Counted from the first letter of the stretch, positions 26,281 to 35,782 are shown. The stretch is 64,000 bases of DNA from Chitinophagales bacterium (GCA_041392475.1 JAWKLZ010000001.1:1054001-1118000), one strand, 5' to 3'. A program made the numbers and translations. Notes: a model not told the origin generated them from the sequence alone.

Positions 26281-27570
26281 GTGAACTACCAACAAACCCT
26301 TCAATACCTATACCATCAACTGCCCATGTTTCAACGCATTGGGCCACAAGCCTTCAAAAAAGACTTGGACAATATTCTTGCTCTTTGCCAACATTTGGGG
26401 CAACCCCAAGAATCCTTCAAAAGCATCCACATTGCAGGCACCAACGGCAAAGGCTCAACTGCTCATGCCTTGTCTGCTATATTACAACAAGCGGGATACA
26501 AAGTGGGTTTATATACCTCGCCACATTACCGAGATTTTCGGGAGCGCATCAAAATCAACGGTGAATACATCACCGAACAAGCCGTTGTAGATTTTGTGGC
26601 AGTGCATCGGGCTTATTTTGAAGATTTGAAGCCCTCTTTTTTTGAAATGACCGTCGCCTTGGCATTTGATTATTTTGCCGAGCAATCCATTGATATCGCT
26701 ATTGTTGAAGTAGGTTTGGGTGGACGCTTGGATTCCACCAATATCCTCTCTCCCATTCTATCCGTCATCACCAACATTAGTTTCGATCATACCGATATGC
26801 TTGGTGACACTTTGCCACTCATTGCAGCCGAAAAAGCGGGGATTATCAAATCGAATACACCTGTCGTCATTGGGGAAATTCACCCCGAAACACGTCCCGT
26901 TTTTGAAGCCAAAGCAAAGGAAATGAATGCTCCTATTCATTTTGCAGAACAAACTTATTTGTTGAATAATGTTGAAAAATTTTTGACCTATCAGCAATTT
27001 GATGTATATAAAAATGGTGCCCTTCAGTACCCCAATCTTCAATCGGATTTGCAGACCAACTATCAGCTCAAAAATATGGTGACCATACTTCAATGTGTTG
27101 ATTTCTTGCCACAATTGGGTTTTGAAGTTTCGGAAGAAAATGTATATAGTGGATTGAAGGAGGTCAAAAAAATCAGCAATTTATTGGGGCGTTGGCATAT
27201 TTTATCCGAAAAAAATCCTATTATCATAGCTGACAGCGCACACAACATTGCAGGTATTCAATATGCCATACAGCAAATTGAAGCGGTTGATTACCAGCAC
27301 CTACATTTTGTTTTCGGAACGGTAAACGATAAAAAACCTGATCAAGTGCTGCAACAACTTCCAACAGATGCTACTTATTATTTCTGCAAAGCGGATGTTC
27401 CTCGTGGCTTAGATGCTCAAAAATTGCAGCAAAAGGCGGCAGAGTTTGGGCTGCAAGGTGAGGCTTATGTTTCGGTTGGTGAAGCATTGAAGGCGGCAAA
27501 ATTGGCGGCGGATGCCAAAGATTTGATTTATATTGGCGGAAGTATTTTTGTGGTGGCTGAAATTGTATAG
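26281..27570 (+). CDS. folC: bifunctional folylpolyglutamate synthase / dihydrofolate synthase
   Basis: 429 aa from GTG 26281; a TTG at 26266 is also open, but the GTG yields the family's usual N-terminus (NYQQTLQYLY). FolC adds glutamate residues to folates using ATP, acting in the cytoplasm. The ATP-binding loop AGTNGKGST is at residues 52-60, the TSPH motif and ERI.ING follow, with VEVGLGGR.D.TN and D.AHN further on. Length is normal. It is followed 53 nt later by the CvfB gene on the same strand. Confidence 0.95.
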   Translation: MNYQQTLQYLYHQLPMFQRIGPQAFKKDLDNILALCQHLGQPQESFKSIHIAGTNGKGSTAHALSAILQQAGYKVGLYTSPHYRDFRERIKINGEYITEQAVVDFVAVHRAYFEDLKPSFFEMTVALAFDYFAEQSIDIAIVEVGLGGRLDSTNILSPILSVITNISFDHTDMLGDTLPLIAAEKAGIIKSNTPVVIGEIHPETRPVFEAKAKEMNAPIHFAEQTYLLNNVEKFLTYQQFDVYKNGALQYPNLQSDLQTNYQLKNMVTILQCVDFLPQLGFEVSEENVYSGLKEVKKISNLLGRWHILSEKNPIIIADSAHNIAGIQYAIQQIEAVDYQHLHFVFGTVNDKKPDQVLQQLPTDATYYFCKADVPRGLDAQKLQQKAAEFGLQGEAYVSVGEALKAAKLAADAKDLIYIGGSIFVVAEIV

Positions 27571-27623
27571 ACGCACACTTTTGAAGTATATACCCTTTTG
27601 CAGTAAATTAAAATTTTTTATAC

Positions 27624-28457
27624 ATGATAAAACTCGGAGAATTCAATACCCTAAAAGCTTACCGACAGACTGACAACGGTTGTTATTTGTGTGACGAAGA
27701 AGAACTCAATGAGGTACTGCTTCCCAACAAATATGTGCCTGATAATCTGGGTCAAAACGATACAATAGAAGTATTCATTTACAAAGATTCGGAAGACCGA
27801 ATCACAGCAACTACTTTGACCCCAAAGATTTTACTGCATCAGTTTGCGTATCTGAAGGTGAAAGATGTGAATAGGTTTGGGGCATTTTTGGATTGGGGAT
27901 TAGAGAAGGACTTGATGGTTCCCTATTCGCAACAAAACAAAAAAATGCGTCCAAATGCCTCCTATCTTGTTTACTTGTACATTGACGATCAGACAGAACG
28001 TTTGGTCGGTTCTTGCAAATTGCATCATTTCTTAGACCAAGAAAATCTGACTGTGACACAAGGCGAGGAAGTCGATGTGGTGATTTGGGAACAAACGGAT
28101 ATAGGCTACAATGCCATTATCAACGACCTGCACAAGGGATTGATTTACAAAAACGAAATTTTCCAAAAAATACATCCTGGCGACAAACTGAGAGCTTATA
28201 TCAAAGAAATTCGGGAAGACAATAAAATTGACCTCAGCCTTCAAAAACAGGGTTACGGCAATGTGATTTCCAATATTGATCCTATCATAGATGCACTTCA
28301 AAAGAGTGAGGGTTTTCTGCCACTCAATGATAAAAGTAGCCCAGATGAGATTTACAAACGAATGAAAATGAGTAAAAAAACTTTCAAAAAAGCCATTGGG
28401 GCTTTGTACCGTGAGCGCAAGATTCGCATTGAAGCAGATGGCATTCATTTGTTGTAA
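27624..28457 (+). CDS. CvfB-family S1 RNA-binding protein
   Basis: 277 aa with the layout of CvfB/YitL: three OB/S1-like domains (about residues 1-65, 70-135, 145-210; note VKDVNRFGAFLDWGLEKDLMVP, here split: the GAFLDWGL core is the S1 signature) and a C-terminal winged helix (KMSKKTFKKAIGALY region). In Staphylococcus the homologue affects virulence gene expression through RNA binding; the general role is not well settled. It probably shares a transcript with folC. A weak hairpin follows at 28466. Confidence 0.9.
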   Translation: MIKLGEFNTLKAYRQTDNGCYLCDEEELNEVLLPNKYVPDNLGQNDTIEVFIYKDSEDRITATTLTPKILLHQFAYLKVKDVNRFGAFLDWGLEKDLMVPYSQQNKKMRPNASYLVYLYIDDQTERLVGSCKLHHFLDQENLTVTQGEEVDVVIWEQTDIGYNAIINDLHKGLIYKNEIFQKIHPGDKLRAYIKEIREDNKIDLSLQKQGYGNVISNIDPIIDALQKSEGFLPLNDKSSPDEIYKRMKMSKKTFKKAIGALYRERKIRIEADGIHLL

Positions 28458-28465
28458 ACAAAAAA

Positions 28466-28493
28466 AACCAGCAATGCCAAGGCCTCACTGGTT
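28466..28493 (+). terminator. possible terminator after the CvfB gene
   Basis: AACCAG pairs with CTGGTT, with an inner GCC/GGC; a clear T-run is lacking. Confidence 0.35.
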
Positions 28494-28564
28494 CTATTGT
28501 AATTTCTGTATAGCTAAATAAACCTATTGAAGTTATTAGTAAATTTCTGAGGTTATCAATTATC

Positions 28565-28580
28565 AGTAGGCATGCCTACT
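28565..28580. promoter_or_regulatory. 16-bp perfect palindrome
   Basis: AGTAGGCATGCCTACT, reading the same on both strands, in the 420-nt gap before the thioredoxin-TPR gene. It could be a dimeric regulator site; nothing else in 28458-28876 is recognisable. Confidence 0.35.
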
Positions 28581-28876
28581 ACAATGGCGGGTTTTAGTAA
28601 ATTTACTGGTAGGTGTTGTGGTAGTATTGGATGATATGAAATGTGTGGTAATTAATATGCATTTTATTTCCATTTATTTTTATGTTGCGCTTATCAATCC
28701 TTTTTACTTCTTCTTGACTACTTAGGTTGTCATTTTAATGTAAATTATAAGATTTTTTGACTAAAAAGTTATTTTTCGTCATTGCCATAACTTACTACCC
28801 CATTATGCAGTTAAAGAATTACAACACAACAAGTATATTCGATTTCTAATTTTTACTTTATAAATCAATCAAATAA

Positions 28877-30643
28877 ATGCTTATGAACCAATTGACAAAA
28901 CTATTTACCGTACTGCTGCTTTTTATATGTACGGTTAGCTATGCCCAACAATCTGAGGGGATTAACTTCTTTGAAGGAAGCTGGGAAGAAGTGCTGGCAG
29001 AAGCACAAAAAACCAACAAACCCATTTTTATGGATGCGTATGCATCGTGGTGCAAACCTTGTAAAATGATGTCTAAAGATGTATTCCCCCAAGCAAATGT
29101 GGGTGCTTACTTCAATGATAAATATGTGAGCGTAAAAATAGATATGGAAAAGGGTGAAGGCATCGAACTCGCCAAAAAATACGGTGTACGTGTTTATCCT
29201 ACTTTCTTGTTTATCAACCCCGAAGGTGAAGCACTACACAAATCAGCTGGCTACCGACCTGCAAATGAATTTGTGCAAGTGGGCAAAGACGGGATAGATG
29301 AAAACAAACAATACTATGCCTTGGAAGCCAAATATGAGGCAGGGGACAAGACTCCTTCGGTTTTATACAACTATGCAATGGCCATGTATGGTTCGGACGC
29401 ATACTATCAATCAGGTTCAGTAGCTGACGAGTATCTCCAACAACTCGATAAAAAAGAGTTGAAAAGTCAGAAAACAATGGATATGGTGATGACCATTCCA
29501 ATCAACTACGATGGTACTGCGGCTCAATTGTTGCTCAACAACCGCAAAAAATATGTAAAGGCCTACACTTCTGAGAAAGTTGACAACAAGTTTTTGGGCA
29601 TGATGAAAAGTAAAGTGGCGATGGCTGCAAAAAATGATGATGCCAAGGCATTGAGGGAATCAACTACATTCATCAGTGAAAACATTCCTGCAAAAGCAGA
29701 TGAGTGGAATGCCAAATTGAGCATGAGTTTTTATGAACAAACGGACAATTGGAAGGAATACGCAAATGTTGCTTCAAAATATGTGGAAAATCATGCGATG
29801 GACAATGCCGAAACCCTCAACAGCATTGCATGGGTTTTCTATGAAAACGTTGATGACAATGCTCATCTTCAAAAAGCAGTGGAATGGGCAGACCGTTCGA
29901 TTGAATTGGAGAAAAACTACTACAATACAGACACTAAAGCAGCTTTGCACTTCAAACTTGGGCAATATGAAGAAGCTCTTGAAGCTGCAAAAGTAGCCAT
30001 CACAGCTGCTATTGAGGAAGAAATGGAACCCAAAGAAACAAGAAATTTAGTTACCAAAATCACCTATGACAGTGGTTTGGGTTTGGACTACATTTTGGGA
30101 AACAAAGAAGCATTTGCTCAAAGTCTGGGTGATAAAGAAGCTGCTAAAACCATTAAAAAATTGCTACACAATGCGGCCTACCGTGCAGGGCAAGACAAAG
30201 ATATGGATGGACTGCAATCAACAATGGCTTTGGTGAATCAATATTATCCCAAAAAAGCGGAATCTATGAACGCTTCTTTGTCTCTAACCTACTATGAGAA
30301 TACAGATGATTGGGACCAATATGTTAGCACTGCAATGGCCTATGTTGAAAAAGAAGGAGGCATGGACGATTGGAATTTGTTGAATACAATCGCTTGGGGT
30401 TTTTTCGAAAACATTGAAGATAAAGCACATTTAGCCAAAGCTTTGACGTGGGCAAATCGTTCTATTGAGCTGGAGCAGAATTACTACAATACCGACACTA
30501 AAGCAGCATTGCTTCACAAGTTGGGCAACAATCAAGAGGCTTTGACAACTGCAAAATTGGCTTTGGAATTGGCTGCAAAGGATGGCATTGAAGCGAAAGA
30601 AACACAAGAGTTGATGAAGAAATTGGAGAACTTAGAGCCTTAA
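28877..30643 (+). CDS. secreted thioredoxin-like protein with duplicated helical repeat modules
   Basis: 588 aa (ATG 28877; a second ATG at 28883 gives a slightly shorter leader). The signal peptide ends SYAQ. Residues about 28-145 form a thioredoxin fold of the DsbD-gamma/thioredoxin_7 type with active site CKPC at 59-62 and the cis-Pro segment VRVYPTF. The remaining 440 residues are an alpha-helical TPR-like array containing two near-duplicate blocks, about 280-372 and 468-562, each with SIAW.F.EN or TIAW.F.EN followed by W..RSIELE. Probably a periplasmic or outer-surface thiol-disulfide protein. The repeat block is an internal duplication. Confidence 0.85.
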   Translation: MLMNQLTKLFTVLLLFICTVSYAQQSEGINFFEGSWEEVLAEAQKTNKPIFMDAYASWCKPCKMMSKDVFPQANVGAYFNDKYVSVKIDMEKGEGIELAKKYGVRVYPTFLFINPEGEALHKSAGYRPANEFVQVGKDGIDENKQYYALEAKYEAGDKTPSVLYNYAMAMYGSDAYYQSGSVADEYLQQLDKKELKSQKTMDMVMTIPINYDGTAAQLLLNNRKKYVKAYTSEKVDNKFLGMMKSKVAMAAKNDDAKALRESTTFISENIPAKADEWNAKLSMSFYEQTDNWKEYANVASKYVENHAMDNAETLNSIAWVFYENVDDNAHLQKAVEWADRSIELEKNYYNTDTKAALHFKLGQYEEALEAAKVAITAAIEEEMEPKETRNLVTKITYDSGLGLDYILGNKEAFAQSLGDKEAAKTIKKLLHNAAYRAGQDKDMDGLQSTMALVNQYYPKKAESMNASLSLTYYENTDDWDQYVSTAMAYVEKEGGMDDWNLLNTIAWGFFENIEDKAHLAKALTWANRSIELEQNYYNTDTKAALLHKLGNNQEALTTAKLALELAAKDGIEAKETQELMKKLENLEP

Positions 30644-30800
30644 AATTAATGGTTCTTTGACAAAATCTGTGATTTGAGACTTCGGAAGTTTGCCGCTTAC
30701 AAAATCAAAAAACTATTTCGCTAAAAATTAACCTCTTATAAAATGAAACTTCCGAAGTCTTTATTGCTTCTACAAAAATTGTCACAGAACCAAATTAATT
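30643..30800. repeat. 155-bp MITE-like inverted-repeat element
   Basis: Outer ends AATTAATGGTTCTTTGACAA and, read from the other side, AATTAATTTGGTTCTGTGAC are near copies. Inside, AGACTTCGGAAGTTT (30677-30691) and AAACTTCCGAAGTCT (30746-30760) are perfect 15-bp arms. It begins exactly at the stop codon of the upstream gene. Confidence 0.65.
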
Positions 30801-30834
30801 TATAAGCATAGTTCATGTATTTTTAATTTAGTAA

Positions 30835-30867
30835 AGCCGATTCTGTAAGGATCGGCTTTTGTTTTTT
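30835..30867 (+). terminator. terminator between convergent genes
   Basis: AGCCGAT pairs with ATCGGCT, followed by TTTTGTTTTTT. Confidence 0.85.
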
Positions 30868-30898
30868 AGGTTATGTAGTAAAATTTTGCACGTTCAAT

Positions 30899-32050
30899 TC
30901 ACCCCCCAACATACTCTCCACCTATCAACAAACCATCACAATACGCCACATAATTCAACTTCCCTATCGCTTCAAAGTCTGCACGCACCTTTTGCAGTAA
31001 AGAACGATTGAGCCCAGTGGGTTCAAGGGCTTGGTACATACGAGCGATTGCCAATTGAAAGCGTTGGGTATCGCTTTGGGGTGGAGTCAAAATCTGTTCG
31101 ATTTGGGAAAGATAGGCGGATTTGCCTTTGACATCTTTGGTTTGGGTCAGCATCAGAAAGCGCATAGAAGCCAACAGCACTTCCACATTTTGAGGTTCTA
31201 AGCGTCTTGCCTCTTTGAGCATCATATTGGTTTGGCGGCGTTTGTAGAGCATCAAGCCCGTGTTACCGAGGTTTTCGAGGCCTTTGGTAAGCGAAAAGAA
31301 GGAGCGATTTTGCAGTTCGATGTATTTTTTCCAGCCTTTGACATAGGCTTCGGTGAAATCAAGAACGGCTTTTTTGGTGAGTAATTCGGCTCGGGTAAAA
31401 CGGATGCCTTCGACTTCCAGCACCTCCATTTTTTCAGTGGCTTCCACATATTCCGCTAATTTTTCCTCCACTTTTTTGGACACCACAATTGGCACGAATT
31501 GCCCCCGCTCATTCGGTTCGGAGCGTACTTGCAGGTTTTTGATGACCCAAGCCATTTTTCGTTTGGGAGATGCCATACCTTCTTTTGCAGCCTGCTCCTC
31601 TCCCATTGGCTCTTCGGATTGCAAGAGGCGTTTCAGTTCTTCTACAATCACATCAAAAGCATGGTCACTGCTTTTCCAAAAATCATCGTTGAGAGGATAC
31701 TTTGCGCTGGGAAGTATTTTGATGGTTTTTAGAAAGGTCATATCCCACTGACAATGCCTTAGCAAAACAGGTAAAATCGACAATTCTTTTTTTTGGGAAT
31801 GTTTGGTCGAAAGAGTTTGGGTCATTTTGAGGTATGTTTCTCCCGCCAAAAAATCCGCACTCAACAAGGGCATCACCACATCTGCAGCCTTCAATTCTTG
31901 CAGCAATACCTCCTCCATTTTTCGCCCCGCCAAAATCTGTTGCGTATGCCAAACTTCAATCAAGTCAAGTTGTTGAAGAGGATGCAGGTGTTTCAGGAGT
32001 TGCTGGAGATAAAAATCGTCTTGAAGGTCGTGAAGTATGCAGAGTTTCAT
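30899..32050 (-). CDS. TIR-domain protein
   Basis: 383 aa, no signal peptide. Residues 1-145 show the TIR pattern of bacterial signalling/effector proteins: LCILHDLQDDFYLQQL, a LHPLQQLDLIEVW strand, LQELKAADVVMPLLSADFL, and ILPVLLRHCQWD. Some bacterial TIR domains cleave NAD+ in defence; others only assemble proteins. Residues about 160-383 are a helical region with VRSEPNERGQFVPIVVSKK and no family I recognise. It is monocistronic, convergent with the thioredoxin gene, and next to a CHAP amidase gene on the same strand. Effector or scaffold cannot be told apart here. Confidence 0.75.
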   Translation of the reverse strand: MKLCILHDLQDDFYLQQLLKHLHPLQQLDLIEVWHTQQILAGRKMEEVLLQELKAADVVMPLLSADFLAGETYLKMTQTLSTKHSQKKELSILPVLLRHCQWDMTFLKTIKILPSAKYPLNDDFWKSSDHAFDVIVEELKRLLQSEEPMGEEQAAKEGMASPKRKMAWVIKNLQVRSEPNERGQFVPIVVSKKVEEKLAEYVEATEKMEVLEVEGIRFTRAELLTKKAVLDFTEAYVKGWKKYIELQNRSFFSLTKGLENLGNTGLMLYKRRQTNMMLKEARRLEPQNVEVLLASMRFLMLTQTKDVKGKSAYLSQIEQILTPPQSDTQRFQLAIARMYQALEPTGLNRSLLQKVRADFEAIGKLNYVAYCDGLLIGGEYVGG

Positions 32051-32149
32051 AAGATGTTTGATGATGGTGAAAAGCTCAAATTCAAGAAATAACAGACGAT
32101 GAATTTACAAAATCCCTTTGAATTGGAAGCTGATTTTTGCATTTGAATT

Positions 32150-32740
32150 TCAAAGCTTTCTCAACCAACCCAATATCCGCTTATGACGAATCTCCCACTT
32201 GCCCTCCGCATTTTGACTCAATCTGTAGATTTGTCTTGAAGGAGCAGCAGCACCAGGATTCTGCTGAATGATTTCAATGTATTCATCCATCACCTTTGAC
32301 ACAATGACCACATGACCGTATTGATTGAAGCGAGTACCATCCATCACTATTAAATCATTGACCATTGGTTTTGAAGTACTTGGGTGGGTGAATTGAGTCA
32401 AATTCCGTTTAGCATTGTGTTCACCATCTACAATGTCGGGGTCAAAAAAACTCACGGCATGACCATAACTATCTGGCATTTTGTGCTGCAAATATTCGTA
32501 GTAATAACGCTTCACAAATTCCACACACTGGTACTTCAAACCGACATTGTAACCCTCCTTCACATTTCTTCCATGCACATTTCCGACTTTGCCATTGAAA
32601 TACACTTTCACACCATTCAAACTGTCTATAGCTTCGCCAATTGCATAATTGTTCGGAAAATAGAAATATTCTACGCCTGTGTAGATAAGACCAAAAACAG
32701 CACAAAGTATAATTGAAGTGAGGGTTATTCGTTTTTTCAT
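32150..32740 (-). CDS. CHAP-domain amidase/endopeptidase, membrane-anchored or secreted
   Basis: 196 aa. An N-terminal hydrophobic segment (about 5-25) acts as a signal anchor. The CHAP/NlpC-like catalytic pattern is present: YQCVEFVKRYY (catalytic Cys about 72), NDLIVMDG, and QYGHVVIVSKV (catalytic His), then a polar residue in EIIQQNPGA. Such enzymes hydrolyse amide bonds in peptidoglycan or glutathionylspermidine. It is on the same strand as the TIR gene, 99 nt downstream in sequence but upstream in transcription. Confidence 0.85.
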   Translation of the reverse strand: MKKRITLTSIILCAVFGLIYTGVEYFYFPNNYAIGEAIDSLNGVKVYFNGKVGNVHGRNVKEGYNVGLKYQCVEFVKRYYYEYLQHKMPDSYGHAVSFFDPDIVDGEHNAKRNLTQFTHPSTSKPMVNDLIVMDGTRFNQYGHVVIVSKVMDEYIEIIQQNPGAAAPSRQIYRLSQNAEGKWEIRHKRILGWLRKL

Positions 32741-32824
32741 CGTTTTGTTTGTCTTAAAATTGTGTATTTTTATGGCTTCATGAATACTTCAATGTTGCGA
32801 AAATACCATAAATACTTATATACC

Positions 32825-33295
32825 ATGAATTATATAATCAAATTTACCTCCGCCTTTCTCTGCATATTTTTGTTGAATGCCTGTACCAATTATTCCTCCC
32901 AAAATGAGGCATCTACACAAGCTGCAAAACGTGAAGCCATTTCTAAAACGGTGATAGATCAATCTCCTGCTTACATCGGAGCATCCTCTTCTATGAACAA
33001 AATGAAGATGCAAATAGATGGGACTTGGCAAGATTCCAATAATGCAAAAAAAATGTTTGTCATATCAGGAAATGAATACTACGAACTGTATGAGGGTCGT
33101 CAGGTTTCTAAAATGAAATTCGACATCTACAATGCCTGCCCTTCTGCAAAAGGAATAGTGGACGAAAATGGCCATTTTATTTGGCTGAGAACAGCTCTTG
33201 ATACAATTTGTTATGAAATTGCGGATTTGAACACTAATTCATTAGTGCTGTTGAATACAGAAAAAGGGAATAAACTTCAATACGAAAGGCGATAG
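32825..33295 (+). CDS. hypothetical lipoprotein
   Basis: 156 aa from ATG 32825, chosen because it starts directly before a lipoprotein signal (IFLLNAC, Cys at about 20); an upstream ATG at 32762 would add 21 odd residues. The mature part has a small beta-rich domain with IDGTWQDSNNAKKMFVISG and YELYEGRQVSKM, as in proteins that compare a measured value with a default, and one Cys pair. No family recognised. Confidence 0.7.
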   Translation: MNYIIKFTSAFLCIFLLNACTNYSSQNEASTQAAKREAISKTVIDQSPAYIGASSSMNKMKMQIDGTWQDSNNAKKMFVISGNEYYELYEGRQVSKMKFDIYNACPSAKGIVDENGHFIWLRTALDTICYEIADLNTNSLVLLNTEKGNKLQYERR

Positions 33296-33394
33296 TACTC
33301 GGGAACTATTTTTCGTTGGGGCAAGTTGTTTAGACTTTGGATGAATGAATAGAAATCTCAGAAGAAGGAACTTAAACAAATAATTATACAGTAT

Positions 33395-34048
33395 ATGTCC
33401 ATCAAATATATAATTTGGTCAATTGCCAAATTTTTGCTGATTCTCACCCTTCCCTTCATTTTGCTGATACGAGGAGCTATTTACCTCCATATTCACCACC
33501 AAACCTATACTTCCATGTCCATTGTTGGCGGAATGATTTTGGCTACTTTGCTGGTCATTATCTATTTGGTGTTTGTATATGGATACGCCACAGGATATTG
33601 GACGAGTCTGCAAACTTTGAAAAAAATTGCTTGGATTGCGCTATTTTTGGTGGGTGCTTATGCGCTTCATGCACTGCTTTTTTTGGCGAAACACAATGCA
33701 AAAACGCCTGTTATTCAACAACAATTTACGCAGCTGCATCCGATTTTGCGTTTGGGTATCAGCACGGTTTTGTTTTTGGACAAAGATGTAATGCTTACCG
33801 ATGCCCAACGACAACCCGAAGATTACCGAAAAATGGGTTTGCCTTCCAAAAAACGTTCCCTGCATTATCCACAAAAAGATGGTTATGTTCATGCAGTGGA
33901 TATTCGCACAAAAGGACACTTTGCAGTCCGCAATTTTCTTCTGAAGACGTATTTTTCTGCGATGGGTTTCAATACTTTGAGACATGTAGGAACGGATGAC
34001 CATTTGCATGTTTCAATTTTGAGCCATGATTATCCTCAAGGCATTTAA
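33395..34048 (+). CDS. membrane protein with C-terminal M15-like domain
   Basis: 217 aa. Three transmembrane segments (about 5-28, 40-65, 74-98) precede a soluble C-terminal domain. In that domain VHAVDIRTKGH and DDHLHVS have the H...D and HxH spacing of M15 D,D-peptidases, though the intervening motif differs from standard members. It may be a membrane-tethered peptidoglycan peptidase. It stands alone on the plus strand, convergent with the M14 peptidase gene. Confidence 0.6.
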   Translation: MSIKYIIWSIAKFLLILTLPFILLIRGAIYLHIHHQTYTSMSIVGGMILATLLVIIYLVFVYGYATGYWTSLQTLKKIAWIALFLVGAYALHALLFLAKHNAKTPVIQQQFTQLHPILRLGISTVLFLDKDVMLTDAQRQPEDYRKMGLPSKKRSLHYPQKDGYVHAVDIRTKGHFAVRNFLLKTYFSAMGFNTLRHVGTDDHLHVSILSHDYPQGI

Positions 34049-34072
34049 GCACATGAACATTTTACTCGCAAA

Positions 34073-35782
34073 CTACTTTCCTACCACCATCTTCTGACTT
34101 CCACTCCAATCCACTCCAATAGCTTTCACCCAGTAAATACCTGCTTCCAAATCACTGATATCCAAAGTCGTTTCTTTTTTTGAAAGGTTTGTTTTGTAAA
34201 TTATTCTTCCAGTCATGTCAAACAATTGTAGTTGAATGGCTGTCTTTTCAAACTTCAAGAAAAGCGTGTTTTTTGCAGGATTGGGATACAGTACAAAATC
34301 ATCCGTTTTCAGTCGGTCTTCAATGCTCGTGATTTCGGGCATAAGGCTTACATCCAATCGAAAACCTTGGCGTTTTTTGGTTATTTTCAAATCTTTGTAC
34401 TCTGCATCCAAATATCCATCGGCAGAAAAAAGAAGCGTATAAGTTCCTTCAATAATGGGTCGGGCATAACAACCCAACTCGTTGGAATAAACATCGGAAT
34501 TGAAAAAATCGTGGTTGCGTACAAATAACCTTGCTTCAATGGGTTCACCCGTCAAAGCATCCGTTACCACTCCCTGAAAACCATGCATAGCGTGTTCCAT
34601 ATAGTTGAGCAGTGCGTCCCGATTATAGTCCCAATGTGCTGCAATTTTGTTGGCACTCAGTAGTTTTTGGTCAGATAGTTCGATAGTCACTTCTCTCCCA
34701 TGCTGATAATAGGTCATGTAATCTTGACGACCACCATCTACTTCATACCACTCATAACCATTGGTGACACCATCCCCAAAACCGTCAAAATAGTTGCTCG
34801 GTCCATTGGTATGAACACTTTCTGCATATTCTGAAGACACACAAAACCACCAATCATCATCGGCGTGTAGTTCTGGTCTTGTATCCCACGGATAATTCAC
34901 CACTTCTGTTCCGCCATGAAAATTTGCCGACATCACAAAATGATTCTCCTCCGCCAATGCCATAAAAAGAGAAGTTTCCAACTGCATAGGGCGTTGATTC
35001 ACTGGCACATTTCCGATAATCGGGTCGGGATAGTTGCGGTTGAGGTCGTGCCCTTCGCTGTTGTAGCGAGTTGCACCAAAAACTGTTTCGTTGTTGTCTG
35101 TATAAGTTCCATCTGGATTGGCAAGCGGATTGATCCAAATTTCCATACCATCTACGATGTTGGTAATCATATCGTTGCTGCCGTATTCACAAAGCAAATA
35201 GTCTATCAATTGCAGCATCAACGGGAAACCTGTGGTTTCGTCACCGTGAATGGAGGAAGTGTATAAAAAACGGGGTTCGACTTCACGTTCTGCTACATTA
35301 TCAGAAATGACGGCTGCCAACAGTTTTCGTCCACTCGGCAATTGTCCAAACTCCACAATGCGGCACAAATCGGGATAAGCGGCTGCAAAATCTGCCATGA
35401 TAGTTTCGTATGCAGAGTATGTGGGGTAAAAATCCCAAGTTTCGAGACAGGCTACACCACCTTTTGTTTTCCATTCATTGACATTCATCATCTTAGGCTT
35501 GTGCAGTGTGCTGGGCGGGGGCAAAATTTTGAAGGGCAAACCAGTGGCCAAAAATGCCTTAAATTCTCGCTCATTGGCATAAGCTTTCGCCATTTTTCCC
35601 CATTCACCATGATCTATGCTCACCAATTTGGAAACGGCTGCCAAATCTGCTTTTTCGGCTACTTCAAATTCAAAATAGACCTCTACCCTATCTGCAAAAA
35701 GTTCGTCTAAATTGACGGTTTCTTGTGCATACAAATTGCAGCAGAAAAAAACTGCCAGGAATATGGTAATCAATTGTTTCAT
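34073..35782 (-). CDS. secreted M14 zinc carboxypeptidase with carboxypeptidase-regulatory domain and T9SS tail
   Basis: 569 aa with a signal peptide ending LYAQ. The M14 fold spans about 115-395: SIHGDETTG holds the first zinc His and Glu, HDLNRNYPD the substrate Arg and neighbours, ANFHGGTEV the third zinc His, and VTIELSD the catalytic Glu. A carboxypeptidase regulatory-like beta-sandwich follows (about 397-470), then a type IX secretion sorting tail (LYPNPAKNTLFL, GIYWVK). It trims C-terminal amino acids from extracellular peptides. It is 9 nt from the cytidylate kinase gene and probably read with it. Confidence 0.95.
   Translation of the reverse strand: MKQLITIFLAVFFCCNLYAQETVNLDELFADRVEVYFEFEVAEKADLAAVSKLVSIDHGEWGKMAKAYANEREFKAFLATGLPFKILPPPSTLHKPKMMNVNEWKTKGGVACLETWDFYPTYSAYETIMADFAAAYPDLCRIVEFGQLPSGRKLLAAVISDNVAEREVEPRFLYTSSIHGDETTGFPLMLQLIDYLLCEYGSNDMITNIVDGMEIWINPLANPDGTYTDNNETVFGATRYNSEGHDLNRNYPDPIIGNVPVNQRPMQLETSLFMALAEENHFVMSANFHGGTEVVNYPWDTRPELHADDDWWFCVSSEYAESVHTNGPSNYFDGFGDGVTNGYEWYEVDGGRQDYMTYYQHGREVTIELSDQKLLSANKIAAHWDYNRDALLNYMEHAMHGFQGVVTDALTGEPIEARLFVRNHDFFNSDVYSNELGCYARPIIEGTYTLLFSADGYLDAEYKDLKITKKRQGFRLDVSLMPEITSIEDRLKTDDFVLYPNPAKNTLFLKFEKTAIQLQLFDMTGRIIYKTNLSKKETTLDISDLEAGIYWVKAIGVDWSGSQKMVVGK

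Noticed and set aside
26232..26564. Plus-strand frame at the folC start in another register
   Set aside because: The FolC frame has the full family motifs; this frame has none.
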